Source: Martelella mediterranea (GTDB lineage: Bacteria; Pseudomonadota; Alphaproteobacteria; Rhizobiales; Rhizobiaceae). Taken from it: DNA of 64,000 nt. A model generated the notes under the pieces. It worked only from the letters and a program-made list of their open reading frames with translations, ran no database searches and was not told the origin of the DNA. A program made the position numbers and the translations under genes. Each line of letters opens with the position of its first letter. Position 1 is the first letter of the stretch. Of this stretch, positions 1 to 7,706 are shown piece by piece. Where the stretch lies: contig PVUG01000014.1 in the NCBI GenBank assembly GCA_003001975.1, positions 62,001-126,000 of the forward strand. Reading direction: 5' to 3'.

Positions 1-429
1 CTTCTCGATGAAGGCATTGGCCGGCTGTTCGTTTTCGATCCCGACCGGAAAAAGGCTGACGCGCTGGTCGCGGTTCTTGCGCAGCACTTCAGCGCGGACC
101 GGGTTCAGGCCGTTGAAAATACGGAGATTGCTGCCGATGTCGACGGCATCGTCAACGCCTCGCCCGTGGGCATGGAAAAGCTGCCGGGCTGTCCGCTTCC
201 AAAACATCTGATCGCGCCGCGTCACTGGGTGGCCGATATCGTCTATTTCCCGCCGGAGACGGAACTGATCAAGGCTGCCACCGAAAAGGGATGCGCGGTT
301 TTGCCGGGCACCGGCATGGCGCTCTGGCAGGCTGTGCGCGCCTTTGAACTGTTTACCGGAAAAGAACCCGATATTGCCGAAATGAAGCCGGTTCTGCTTG
401 CGAAAGCGACACCGGAAAAGGGAGCGTGA
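1..429 (+). CDS. Shikimate/quinate dehydrogenase, 3' part only
   Basis: The window opens inside this gene; the frame is open from base 1 to the TGA at 427-429, giving about 142 C-terminal residues. The visible part is the NAD(P)-binding half of the AroE/YdiB family, with NASPVGM, then VADIVYFPPETEL, then GTGMALWQAV and a final ELFTGKEPD helix. Family members interconvert shikimate or quinate and the 3-dehydro acids in the cytoplasm. It lies 4 bp ahead of a 3-dehydroshikimate dehydratase and in the operon of a catabolic AroQ, so a degradative role on quinate or shikimate is more likely than the biosynthetic AroE role. Which cofactor and substrate it prefers cannot be told because the N-terminal half is missing. 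Confidence 0.85.
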   Translation, partial: LLDEGIGRLFVFDPDRKKADALVAVLAQHFSADRVQAVENTEIAADVDGIVNASPVGMEKLPGCPLPKHLIAPRHWVADIVYFPPETELIKAATEKGCAVLPGTGMALWQAVRAFELFTGKEPDIAEMKPVLLAKATPEKGA

Positions 430-433
430 CGGG

Positions 434-2326
434 ATGAAGACCTCAATCGCCACCGTTTGCATTGCCGGCGATCTGCCTGAAAAGCTGGCGGCCATTGCAG
501 CCGCCGGTTTCGATGGCATCGAGATTTTCGAGCAGGATTTCATTGCCTTCGATGCCTCGCCGCGCGAGGTCGGGCGCATGGTGCGCGATCACGGGCTGGA
601 AATCACGCTGTTCCAGCCGTTCCGCGATTTCGAAGGGCTGCCGGAGCCGCTGCGCGCGCGCGCCTTCGACCGCATGGAGCGCAAGTTCGACCTGATGCAG
701 GAACTGGGCACCGATCTGGTGCTGGTCTGCTCATCGACCCACCCGGAAGCGCTTGGCGGGATCGACCGCATGGCGAATGATTTCGCCGCGCTCGGTGAAC
801 GGGCGGCAAAGCGGGGCCTGCGCGTCGGTTTCGAGGCGCTTGCATGGGGCAAGCATGTCTGGGACCATCGCGACGCCTGGGAAGTCGTGCGCCGCGCCGA
901 TCATCCGAATATCGGGCTCATTCTCGACAGTTTTCACACGCTCGGCCGCGGCATCGATCCCGACACCATCCGCCGCATTCCCGGCGACCGGATTTTCTTT
1001 GTTCAGCTTGCCGATGCGCCGATCATCGAGATGGACCTGCTCTACTGGTCCCGCCACTTCCGCAACATGCCGGGCGAGGGCGATCTCGATGTGGTCTCCT
1101 TCATGCGCGCGGTTGCGGCAACGGGATATGCCGGGCCGCTGAGTCTGGAAGTCTTCAACGACCAGTTCCGTGGCGGCAGTCCCGGTGCGATTGCCCGCGA
1201 CGGACATCGTTCGCTGGTCTACCTCATGGATCAGGTCCGCCGGCAGGAGCCGGACAACGCCTTCAACCTGCCCGACATGCCGCCGCGGATTTCGACGCGC
1301 GGCGTTTCCTTCGTGGAATTTGCCGCCGATGAAACGGAAGCGGCGGAACTGGCCGGCATTCTGTCGGCGCTCGGTTTCCGGCGGGCCGGGCGGCACATCT
1401 CCAAACAGGTGGAACTCTGGCAGCAGGGCGACATCCGCGTGGTCATCAATACCGAACGCGAGGGCTTTGCCCACAGTGCGCATATCGTGCACGGCCTCAA
1501 TATCTGCGATATCGGGCTGCAGGTGGAAAGCGCCGCCGACACCGTTACGCGCGCCGAGGCGCTGGGCATCACGCCGTTCCACCAGCCGGTGGGAACCGGA
1601 GAGCTGGACATTCCGGCGATTCGCGGCGTCGGCGCGGGACTGATGCATTTCATTGATGATACCAGCGGCCTTGCCGGGGTCTGGGACAAGGAATTCCGAC
1701 CGGTCTCCGACGATACGCCGACGCGTGACGCCGGGCTGAAGCGGATCGACCATATTGCCCAGACGATGAATTACGAAGAAATGCTGACATGGTCGCTGTT
1801 CTACCTATCGCTTTTCGAGACCGAGAAAACGCCGACCGTCGATGTCGTCGATCCCGGCGGACTGGTCCGCAGTCAGGCCATTCAGTCGCCCGATGGCGCG
1901 CTGCGCGTGACCCTGAACGGCGCCGAAACCCACAGAACCTTTGCCGGCCGGTTCGTTGCCGACAGTTTCGGCTCGTCGGTGCAGCATGTCGCCTTCGAGA
2001 CCGATGACATCTTCGCCACGGCCGAGGCGCTTGCGGCAAACGGTTTTGCGTTCCTGCCGATGCCGGACAATTACTACGACGACCTCGTGGCGCGGCTGGC
2101 GGTGGAGCCGGAGACGGTCGAGCGTCTCAAACGCCACAATATCCTTTACGACGAAGACAAGAACGGCGCCTATTTCCAGCTTTACAGCCGGCCGTTCGGC
2201 GACGGTATTTTCTTCGAGATCGTTCAGCGGCGGGATGCGTATTCGGGCTATGGCGCAGTCAACGCGCCATTCCGCACCGCAGCGCAGCGCAGGCTGATGC
2301 GGCCTGCATCGGTGCCACGGCAATGA
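434..2326 (+). CDS. quiC: 3-dehydroshikimate dehydratase fused to HPPD-like domain (QuiC type)
   Basis: A 630-residue two-domain protein. Residues about 1-280 form a xylose-isomerase-like TIM barrel (FDGIEIFEQD, ILDSFHTLGRG, FFVQLADAP, SLEVFND) of the AsbF/QuiC kind, which dehydrates 3-dehydroshikimate to protocatechuate. Residues about 290-620 are a double VOC fold resembling 4-hydroxyphenylpyruvate dioxygenase. They keep the three metal-ligand positions of that family: His in RIDHIAQ, His in SVQHVAFE and Glu in FFEIVQR. Such fusions are known in Pseudomonas QuiC1, where the second domain has no proven activity. The ATG at 434 follows the dehydrogenase stop; an in-frame upstream ATG at 398 overlaps that gene and is less likely. 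The stop overlaps the next start (ATGA). Confidence 0.88.
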   Translation: MKTSIATVCIAGDLPEKLAAIAAAGFDGIEIFEQDFIAFDASPREVGRMVRDHGLEITLFQPFRDFEGLPEPLRARAFDRMERKFDLMQELGTDLVLVCSSTHPEALGGIDRMANDFAALGERAAKRGLRVGFEALAWGKHVWDHRDAWEVVRRADHPNIGLILDSFHTLGRGIDPDTIRRIPGDRIFFVQLADAPIIEMDLLYWSRHFRNMPGEGDLDVVSFMRAVAATGYAGPLSLEVFNDQFRGGSPGAIARDGHRSLVYLMDQVRRQEPDNAFNLPDMPPRISTRGVSFVEFAADETEAAELAGILSALGFRRAGRHISKQVELWQQGDIRVVINTEREGFAHSAHIVHGLNICDIGLQVESAADTVTRAEALGITPFHQPVGTGELDIPAIRGVGAGLMHFIDDTSGLAGVWDKEFRPVSDDTPTRDAGLKRIDHIAQTMNYEEMLTWSLFYLSLFETEKTPTVDVVDPGGLVRSQAIQSPDGALRVTLNGAETHRTFAGRFVADSFGSSVQHVAFETDDIFATAEALAANGFAFLPMPDNYYDDLVARLAVEPETVERLKRHNILYDEDKNGAYFQLYSRPFGDGIFFEIVQRRDAYSGYGAVNAPFRTAAQRRLMRPASVPRQ

Positions 2327-3222
2327 CGGGGGCACGGATGATGACACCTGAAGTGGACTGTATCCAGACGGTAAAGGCCCGGCTTGGCGAAACGCCGCTG
2401 TGGTGCGAGCAGACCCAGCGGCTTGTGTGGATCGACATCGAGGATCCGCAGTTCTGGCAGCTTGATCCGTTGACAGGCGAGGCGTTTTCGCGCGCCCAGC
2501 CCTGCACCTATCTCGGCGGTCAGGCGCTCACCCGCTCCGGCAAACACCTTGTCGCCCGCGATCTGGATCTGGTGCTGCTCGATCCGCAGACGGGCGTATC
2601 CGAACCCTTTGCCCGCGTGCCGGATGAAAATTTTCCCGCCACCCGGCTGAATGACGGCCGCGTCGACCGCAACGGCCGGCTCTGGATCGGCACCATGGAC
2701 AACGGGCTGAAAGATGGCCTGGGAAGCCTTTACCGTGTCGACCCGGACGGTTCGTTTACCGCCTTTTACGATGACGTTATCGTTTCGAACGGCATCGCCT
2801 TCGATCCCGACGGGCGGCATATGTATTTCACCGACACGCGGCGGCATCTGACCTGGAAGATCACGCTGGATGAGGCCGGCGAACGGCCGGTCTCGCGCAC
2901 GGTGTTTGCCGATTATACGGCTGGCGGCGAACGCCCCGATGGCGCATGCGTGGATACCGATGGCTGCCTCTGGCAGGCGTTTTTCGCCGGCGGCGCTGTC
3001 GTGCGCTACACGCCCGATGGCCGCATCGACCGCAGGATTTCCCTGCCGGTGACCAACCCGACGTGCCTGTGTTTTGGCGGCCCGGACTACAAGACGCTGT
3101 TCGTGACCACGGCCTTCAAGTTTCTAAGCGAAGAGCAGCTTGCGAAGGAACCGCTTGCAGGCAGCGTTTTTGCGATAACCGGTGCCGGTCAGGGGCTGGC
3201 CGAGCATCGATTTTGTTTCTAG
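2323..3222 (+). CDS. SMP-30/gluconolactonase/LRE family protein
   Basis: A 299-residue six-bladed beta-propeller of the SMP-30/regucalcin family. LGETPLWCEQ near the N terminus carries the metal-ligand Glu; RLNDGRVDRNGRLWIGTMD and SNGIAFDPDGRHMYFTDT supply the Asn and Asp ligands; PDGACVDTDGCLWQ is the last typical block. Family members hydrolyse sugar or aldonic-acid lactones in the cytoplasm with a divalent metal. The ATG at 2323 overlaps the preceding stop, suggesting translational coupling; ATGs at 2338 and 2341 are alternatives. In this operon it may open a lactone of a hydroaromatic acid (quinate forms a lactone), but this is inference from context only. Confidence 0.85.
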   Translation: MTGARMMTPEVDCIQTVKARLGETPLWCEQTQRLVWIDIEDPQFWQLDPLTGEAFSRAQPCTYLGGQALTRSGKHLVARDLDLVLLDPQTGVSEPFARVPDENFPATRLNDGRVDRNGRLWIGTMDNGLKDGLGSLYRVDPDGSFTAFYDDVIVSNGIAFDPDGRHMYFTDTRRHLTWKITLDEAGERPVSRTVFADYTAGGERPDGACVDTDGCLWQAFFAGGAVVRYTPDGRIDRRISLPVTNPTCLCFGGPDYKTLFVTTAFKFLSEEQLAKEPLAGSVFAITGAGQGLAEHRFCF

Positions 3223-3246
3223 GGATATTCAGGAGGAAGAAAAAAA

Positions 3247-4233
3247 ATGACAATCCATACAAAAATGCGGCGATTGGCTCTGATGGCTGCCGTCACGGTT
3301 GCCATGGCGGCCGGTGCACAGGCGCAGGACAAGATCGATCTGCTTTATTCCGATGTCACATCGGCCGATGTGCCGCGTTCGCAGGCAATGACCGGCATTT
3401 TTGCCGACGAAATCAGCGATGACTTCAATCTGAAAGCCCACTTCAACGGCACACTGGTCAAGCAGGGTGCGGAACTGGTTGCCGTCCAGCGCGGCAATCT
3501 GGATCTGGCCATCCTGCCGCCGTCGGACTTTGCCGAGCAGGCCCCGGCATTCGATATTCTCGGCGCGGCCTATGTCGTGCGCGATGCCGATCACCTGATG
3601 CGGATTTTCAACAGCGAGGTCGGCGACACGTTCCGCGAACTCGCGCGCGATAAAATGGGCATCGAGATCCTGGCGCCTGCCTATTACGGCCGCCGGCAGG
3701 TCAATGTCGTCGGTGACGAGAAGATCATGACGCCGGAAGACATGTCGGGTATCAAGCTGCGCATGCCGGGCGGCGAAAGCTGGCAGTTCCTCGGCAAGGC
3801 GATTGGTGCCAATCCGGCGCCGATTCCCTATCCGGAAGTTTATACCGCCCTGCAGACGGGCGTGATCGACGGGCAGGACAATCCGCTTCCCAACGACAAG
3901 GCGATGAAATTCTACGAGGTGACGGACCAGATCGTCCTGACCAGCCACAATGTCGGCTTCGGCATGCTGATCATGAGCGCGAAGAAGTTCGACAGCCTGA
4001 GCGAAGAACAGCAGCAGACCCTGCGCGATGCCGCGACCGAGGCCTTTACCTGGTCGAATGGGCAATATCTGGAGCAGGAAGACGAACTGGTGACCTTCTT
4101 CAAGGATCAAGGGCTCGACGTCTATACGCCCGATGTCGATGCGTTCCGTACCTACGCGCAGAAGCAGTATCTCGATTCGGACATGTCGAAGGACTGGCCT
4201 GAAGGCATGCTGGAAAAGATCAACAATCTTTGA
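3247..4233 (+). CDS. dctP: TRAP transporter substrate-binding protein DctP (first copy)
   Basis: A 328-residue periplasmic solute-binding protein. A Sec signal peptide (about residues 1-27, ending AQAQD) precedes a DctP fold with the family blocks VAVQRGNLDLAIL, GIKLRMPGGESW, where the Arg normally grips the substrate carboxylate, and VIDGQDNPL. An excellent AGGAGG ribosome site stands 9 bp before the ATG. It works with the DctQ and DctM proteins encoded downstream to import an organic acid using an ion gradient. The surrounding genes point to quinate, shikimate or dehydroshikimate as ligand. The next gene encodes a clear paralogue of equal length. Confidence 0.93.
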   Translation: MTIHTKMRRLALMAAVTVAMAAGAQAQDKIDLLYSDVTSADVPRSQAMTGIFADEISDDFNLKAHFNGTLVKQGAELVAVQRGNLDLAILPPSDFAEQAPAFDILGAAYVVRDADHLMRIFNSEVGDTFRELARDKMGIEILAPAYYGRRQVNVVGDEKIMTPEDMSGIKLRMPGGESWQFLGKAIGANPAPIPYPEVYTALQTGVIDGQDNPLPNDKAMKFYEVTDQIVLTSHNVGFGMLIMSAKKFDSLSEEQQQTLRDAATEAFTWSNGQYLEQEDELVTFFKDQGLDVYTPDVDAFRTYAQKQYLDSDMSKDWPEGMLEKINNL

Positions 4234-4239
4234 GGAATA

Positions 4240-4323
4240 AGGCCCGCGGGCCTGAATAATCATGGGAGCGTGCGATAATCGCACGACAATGAGGACACCC
4301 TGCGGTGGGAAAACCGCAGGGTG
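4240..4323 (+). repeat. Three consecutive stem-loops between the two dctP genes
   Basis: The 109-bp gap between the paralogous binding-protein genes holds three inverted repeats in a row. They are a 14-bp GC-rich palindrome at 4240-4253, an 8-bp stem at 4269-4285 and a perfect 10-bp stem with an 8-base loop at 4296-4323. None has a following T run, so they look more like mRNA-stabilising or processing elements than terminators. The second gene's ribosome site (GGAGGAGAG) lies just after the last stem. Confidence 0.7.
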
Positions 4324-4342
4324 CAAACTGGAGGAGAGAGAA

Positions 4343-5329
4343 ATGATCAATCGTAGAAACCTGTTGGGCGCTGTTGCGTCCGTTGGACTGGCTCTTGGAC
4401 TTGTCACGCCTGCGCTGGCGCAGGAGGATACGCCGCAGCTTCGCTTCTCGGCGGTGTTTTCCGAGCAGGATATCCGTGCGGATATGATGAAGCGGCTTCA
4501 GGAAAACGTGGCCGATATTGCCGATCTGGAGCTTTACTATGGTGGCAATCTGTTCAAGCAGACCACCGAGATTATTGCCATCCAGCGCGGCAATCTGGAA
4601 ATGGGCAACGTCTCGCCGCAGGATATCGCGACGCAGGTGCCGGCCTTTTCCATCCTGACATCGGCCTATCTGTTCCGCGATGCCGCGCATCTGAATGAAT
4701 TCTTCAAGAGCGATGCCGGGGCCGAGATGAAGGCTTTGGCCGAAGATCAGCTTGGCATTCACATTCTCGGGCCGACCTATTTCGGCACGCGTCAGGTCGG
4801 TTTGCGCATCGACAAGGAGATCAACACCCCGGAAGACATGGCCGGTGTGAAGCTCAGGATGCCGGGCGGCGATGCCTGGCAGTTCCTCGGTCGCGCTCTT
4901 GGCGCCAATCCGACGCCGATGGCCTATGCCGAGGTCTATACCGGTCTTCAGACCGGGGCGATCGATGGCCAGGACAATCCGCTGCCCAACGTCGAGAACA
5001 TGAAGTTCTACGAAGTCATGGACCAGATTGTCATGACCTCGCATCTGGTGGGATACGACCTTCTGGTGATTTCGCAGGAGGTCTGGGATTCCTTTACCGA
5101 TGAGCAGCGGCAGGCATTCGAGGCGGCCGCGGACGAGGCGATTGCTTGGAGCACCGAGCAGCATCTGGCGCGTGAGGGCGAACTGGCGTCGTTCTTCGAA
5201 GAACAGGGCCTCAACATCTACACGCCCGATGTCGATGCTTTCCGCACCTATGCGCAGCAGATGTATCTCGATTCCGATCTGTCGAAAGACTGGCCGGAAG
5301 GCATGCTCGATCGCATCAACGCGCTCTGA
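4343..5329 (+). CDS. dctP: TRAP transporter substrate-binding protein DctP (second copy)
   Basis: A 328-residue periplasmic binding protein, the same length as the preceding copy and sharing long blocks with it (AIQRGNLEMG, GVKLRMPGGDAWQFLG, IDGQDNPLPN, DLSKDWPEGMLDRIN). The N terminus (NRRNLLGAVASVG) is twin-arginine-like and ends ALAQED. The ATG at 4343 sits 7 bp after GGAGGAGAG; a start further up at 4262 would run through the stem-loops and is rejected. Both copies keep the ligand Arg in KLRMPGG but differ in the N-terminal lobe, which suggests different but related ligands for one DctQM pair. This is a tandem duplication that has since diverged. Confidence 0.93.
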   Translation: MINRRNLLGAVASVGLALGLVTPALAQEDTPQLRFSAVFSEQDIRADMMKRLQENVADIADLELYYGGNLFKQTTEIIAIQRGNLEMGNVSPQDIATQVPAFSILTSAYLFRDAAHLNEFFKSDAGAEMKALAEDQLGIHILGPTYFGTRQVGLRIDKEINTPEDMAGVKLRMPGGDAWQFLGRALGANPTPMAYAEVYTGLQTGAIDGQDNPLPNVENMKFYEVMDQIVMTSHLVGYDLLVISQEVWDSFTDEQRQAFEAAADEAIAWSTEQHLAREGELASFFEEQGLNIYTPDVDAFRTYAQQMYLDSDLSKDWPEGMLDRINAL

Positions 5330-5350
5330 ACTTATCCAGTAACCGTCAGT

Positions 5351-5376
5351 GATCGTACCCGGAAACGGGTACGATC
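5351..5376 (+). repeat. 10-bp stem-loop before dctQ
   Basis: Perfect inverted repeat GATCGTACCC / GGGTACGATC with a six-base GGAAAC loop. It lies between the second binding-protein gene and the membrane-subunit gene with no T run. It probably limits read-through or protects the upstream message, giving more binding protein than permease. Confidence 0.7.
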
Positions 5377-5394
5377 CGTTTGAGGCAGAATATC

Positions 5395-5904
5395 TTGCAA
5401 AAACTAACGCAAATAGGTGCATGGCTGCACAGAAGGGCCGAGAATATCGCAGCCCTGATGCTGGCGATCATGTTTATCGCCTTCATTGTTCAGGTGGCGT
5501 TCCGCTATCTCCTGAACCTGCCGATCGGCGGCGCGTCCGAACTGACAATCCTGATGTGGCTGTGGCTGGTGCTCTGGGGCGCGGCCTTCGTTCTGCGTGA
5601 AGCCGACGAAATCCGCTTCGACTTCGTGCTGGCGCTTGCCGGCCACCGTGTCCGGCGCGTCATGTCGGTGCTGGCGGCCGTGGCGCTCTTGTTTCTCTAC
5701 GGCTATTCACTGCCGGCCGTGTGGGACTATGTGACCTTCATGAAGGTGCAGGATACCTCCTATCTCGATATTCCCTATGACTATGTCTATTCGATCTACA
5801 TCATCTTCGCCGTCGCCACTCTGATACGTTATGCGTGGCTGTTATGGAGCGCGCTGACGGACCGCTACGTCGAACATGCCGAGCTCGGGGGGCATGAAGA
5901 ATGA
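5395..5904 (+). CDS. dctQ: TRAP transporter small permease DctQ
   Basis: An integral membrane protein of 169 residues with four predicted helices: one in AALMLAIMFIAFIVQVAFRYL, one around LTILMWLWLVLWGAAFVL, one in VLAAVALLFLYGYSL and one near the C terminus (IYIIFAVATLIRYAWLLW). The block GASELTILMWLWLVLWGAA is typical of DctQ. It joins the large subunit to the binding protein. No ATG lies near the natural N terminus. TTG at 5395 has GAGG nine bases upstream and is preferred; TTG at 5380 is in frame but has no ribosome site because the stem-loop ends 4 bp before it. The stop overlaps the dctM start. Confidence 0.88.
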   Translation: MQKLTQIGAWLHRRAENIAALMLAIMFIAFIVQVAFRYLLNLPIGGASELTILMWLWLVLWGAAFVLREADEIRFDFVLALAGHRVRRVMSVLAAVALLFLYGYSLPAVWDYVTFMKVQDTSYLDIPYDYVYSIYIIFAVATLIRYAWLLWSALTDRYVEHAELGGHEE

Positions 5905-7196
5905 TGGATCCCTTCACAATCTGCATCATCTCGATCCTCCTTCTGGCGCTTCTGGGGCTGCCGGTCGGTCACGCGATGATCGCTTCGTCCATCCTTTATC
6001 TGATGTTGGCCGGTCTCGATATGGGCACGGCCGCCGAGCAGATCCTGAACGGTCTGTTTTCCAGCTACATCCTGCTGGCCGTGCCGTTGTTCATCCTTGC
6101 CGCCGAACTGATGAATTCCGGCAGCATGACGCTGCGGCTTCTGGCCTTCTGTAACGCCTTCGTCGGCCGGTTTCGCGGCGGGCTGGCGCTGGTGAATGTG
6201 GCGCAAAGCATCATTTTCGCCGGCATGTCCGGTTCCGCGCTTGCCGATGCGGCGGGCACCGGCAAGATGATGCAGAAGATGATGACCGCGGATGGCAAAT
6301 ATCCGCCGGCGTTTGCGGCTGCGCTCACGGCCTCCACCGCGGTGATCGGTCCGATCATTCCGCCATCGATCCCGATGGTCATCTACGCGCTGGTTTCGGA
6401 TGCCTCCATCGGCTACCTGTTCCTTGCCGGCATGATTCCGGGGCTTTTGATGGGGCTTGTGCAGGCCACAATCGTGCTGACGAGCGCGCGTCGCCGGTCG
6501 TTTCCGGTGGAAGAGCCGGTGCCGATGCGCAAGCTGCCGGGCATTGTGGTCAAGGCTTTCCCGGTGCTGATGATGCCGGTGGTGCTTCTGGGCGGCATTT
6601 ATGGCGGCGCCACGACACCGACCGAGGCGGCTGCAATCGCCGCACTCTATGCCCTTCTCGTTTCCGCATTGCTTTACAACAGCGTCAGCGCAAGCGCGGT
6701 CTATCATTCACTGTTGTCGAGCGCGCGGACCACGGCTTCCATCGGCATGTTGATCGCAGGCGCCCTGGTCTTCAATTATGTGGTGACGATCGAGAATGTG
6801 CCGACAACGCTGAGCAACTGGCTTTCGGGCTTTAATCTCTCGCCGATCATGTTCCTGCTGATCGTCAACGTCATCCTGCTGGCGCTGGGCTGCCTGCTTG
6901 AAGGCACGACCGTGCTGCTGGTGATCGTGCCGGTGTTCATTCCGACAGCCAACGCGCTCGGCATCGATCTGGTGCATTTCGGCGTCGTCTGCGTGGTCAA
7001 CATCATGCTGGGCCTGATTACGCCGCCCTATGGTCTGCTGCTTTTCGTGATGTCGAACATATCGGGCAAGTCTCTGCATGCCATCATCCGCGAAATCCTG
7101 CCGTTCCTGCTGGCGCTCATCGCCGCGCTGCTGGTGATCACGCTGTTTCCGGATCTCTCGCTCTGGCTGCCGCGCCAGTTCGGCTACAAGGGGTAA
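5901..7196 (+). CDS. dctM: TRAP transporter large permease DctM
   Basis: A 431-residue membrane protein with about twelve hydrophobic segments, the translocating subunit of a TRAP importer. Family blocks include GLPVGHAMIASS, FAGMSGSALADAAGTGKMM, GPIIPPSIPMVIYAL and the PTEAAAIAALYALLVS stretch. The start ATGA overlaps the dctQ stop, so the two are translationally coupled. With two candidate binding proteins encoded upstream, this one membrane pair may serve two ligands. The downstream catabolic dehydratase begins 7 bp after its stop. Confidence 0.95.
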   Translation: MMDPFTICIISILLLALLGLPVGHAMIASSILYLMLAGLDMGTAAEQILNGLFSSYILLAVPLFILAAELMNSGSMTLRLLAFCNAFVGRFRGGLALVNVAQSIIFAGMSGSALADAAGTGKMMQKMMTADGKYPPAFAAALTASTAVIGPIIPPSIPMVIYALVSDASIGYLFLAGMIPGLLMGLVQATIVLTSARRRSFPVEEPVPMRKLPGIVVKAFPVLMMPVVLLGGIYGGATTPTEAAAIAALYALLVSALLYNSVSASAVYHSLLSSARTTASIGMLIAGALVFNYVVTIENVPTTLSNWLSGFNLSPIMFLLIVNVILLALGCLLEGTTVLLVIVPVFIPTANALGIDLVHFGVVCVVNIMLGLITPPYGLLLFVMSNISGKSLHAIIREILPFLLALIAALLVITLFPDLSLWLPRQFGYKG

Positions 7197-7202
7197 AACC
7201 GC

Positions 7203-7652
7203 ATGACCAAACCCGTCTATGTCCTGAACGGACCCAACCTCAACCGGCTCGGCCTGCGCGAGCCGGAAGTCTACGGCCATACGACCCTTTCCGAAGTCGA
7301 AGCCATGTGTATGGAAGCGGCCGGCGAGGAAGGGCTGGTGTTTCGCCAGACCAATTCCGAACAGGAGATGATCGAGTGGATCCACGAGGCCATCGATGCC
7401 TCTTCGGCGCTGCTGATCAACCCCGCCGCCTTCACCTTCTATTCGATGGCGATGATGGATGCGCTGAAGATGTATCCAGGCCCGCTGATCGAGTTCCACA
7501 TCTCCAACGTCCACAAGCGCGAACCGATGTACCACAATTCGCTGGTCTCTCCCGTGGCAACGGCGGTGATGGCCGGCTGCGGCGCCCGCGGCTATCCCCA
7601 TGCCGTGCGCCTGCTGCGCGAAATGGCGGCGGAGACGACACAAGGGGCGTGA
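7203..7652 (+). CDS. Divergent type II 3-dehydroquinate dehydratase (AroQ-like)
   Basis: A 149-residue flavodoxin-like protein of the AroQ family, which removes water from 3-dehydroquinate to give 3-dehydroshikimate. It keeps NGPNLN, the catalytic Arg and Tyr in REPEVYG, the INPAA loop and EFHISNVHKRE. Two usually invariant substrate contacts are changed: the His of the THTS motif is Phe (FTFYS), and the FRxxS Arg region reads MYHNS. In the operon it would link quinate dehydrogenation to the QuiC step. It may be a catabolic isoform or act on a modified substrate; I am sure of the family, less so of the exact reaction. Confidence 0.85.
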   Translation: MTKPVYVLNGPNLNRLGLREPEVYGHTTLSEVEAMCMEAAGEEGLVFRQTNSEQEMIEWIHEAIDASSALLINPAAFTFYSMAMMDALKMYPGPLIEFHISNVHKREPMYHNSLVSPVATAVMAGCGARGYPHAVRLLREMAAETTQGA

Positions 7653-7663
7653 TGTTGCAGTCA

Positions 7664-7680
7664 GGCGTCGGGGTGACGCC
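7664..7680. terminator. Possible weak terminator between convergent genes
   Basis: Inverted repeat GGCGTC / GACGCC with a five-base loop, followed by a second short repeat (GCGCT/AGCGC, 7684-7700), in the 54-bp gap between convergent genes. There is no T run on either strand, so factor-independent termination is uncertain. Confidence 0.35.
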
Positions 7681-7706
7681 GAAGCGCTGGCAATGAGCGC
7701 CCGGCT

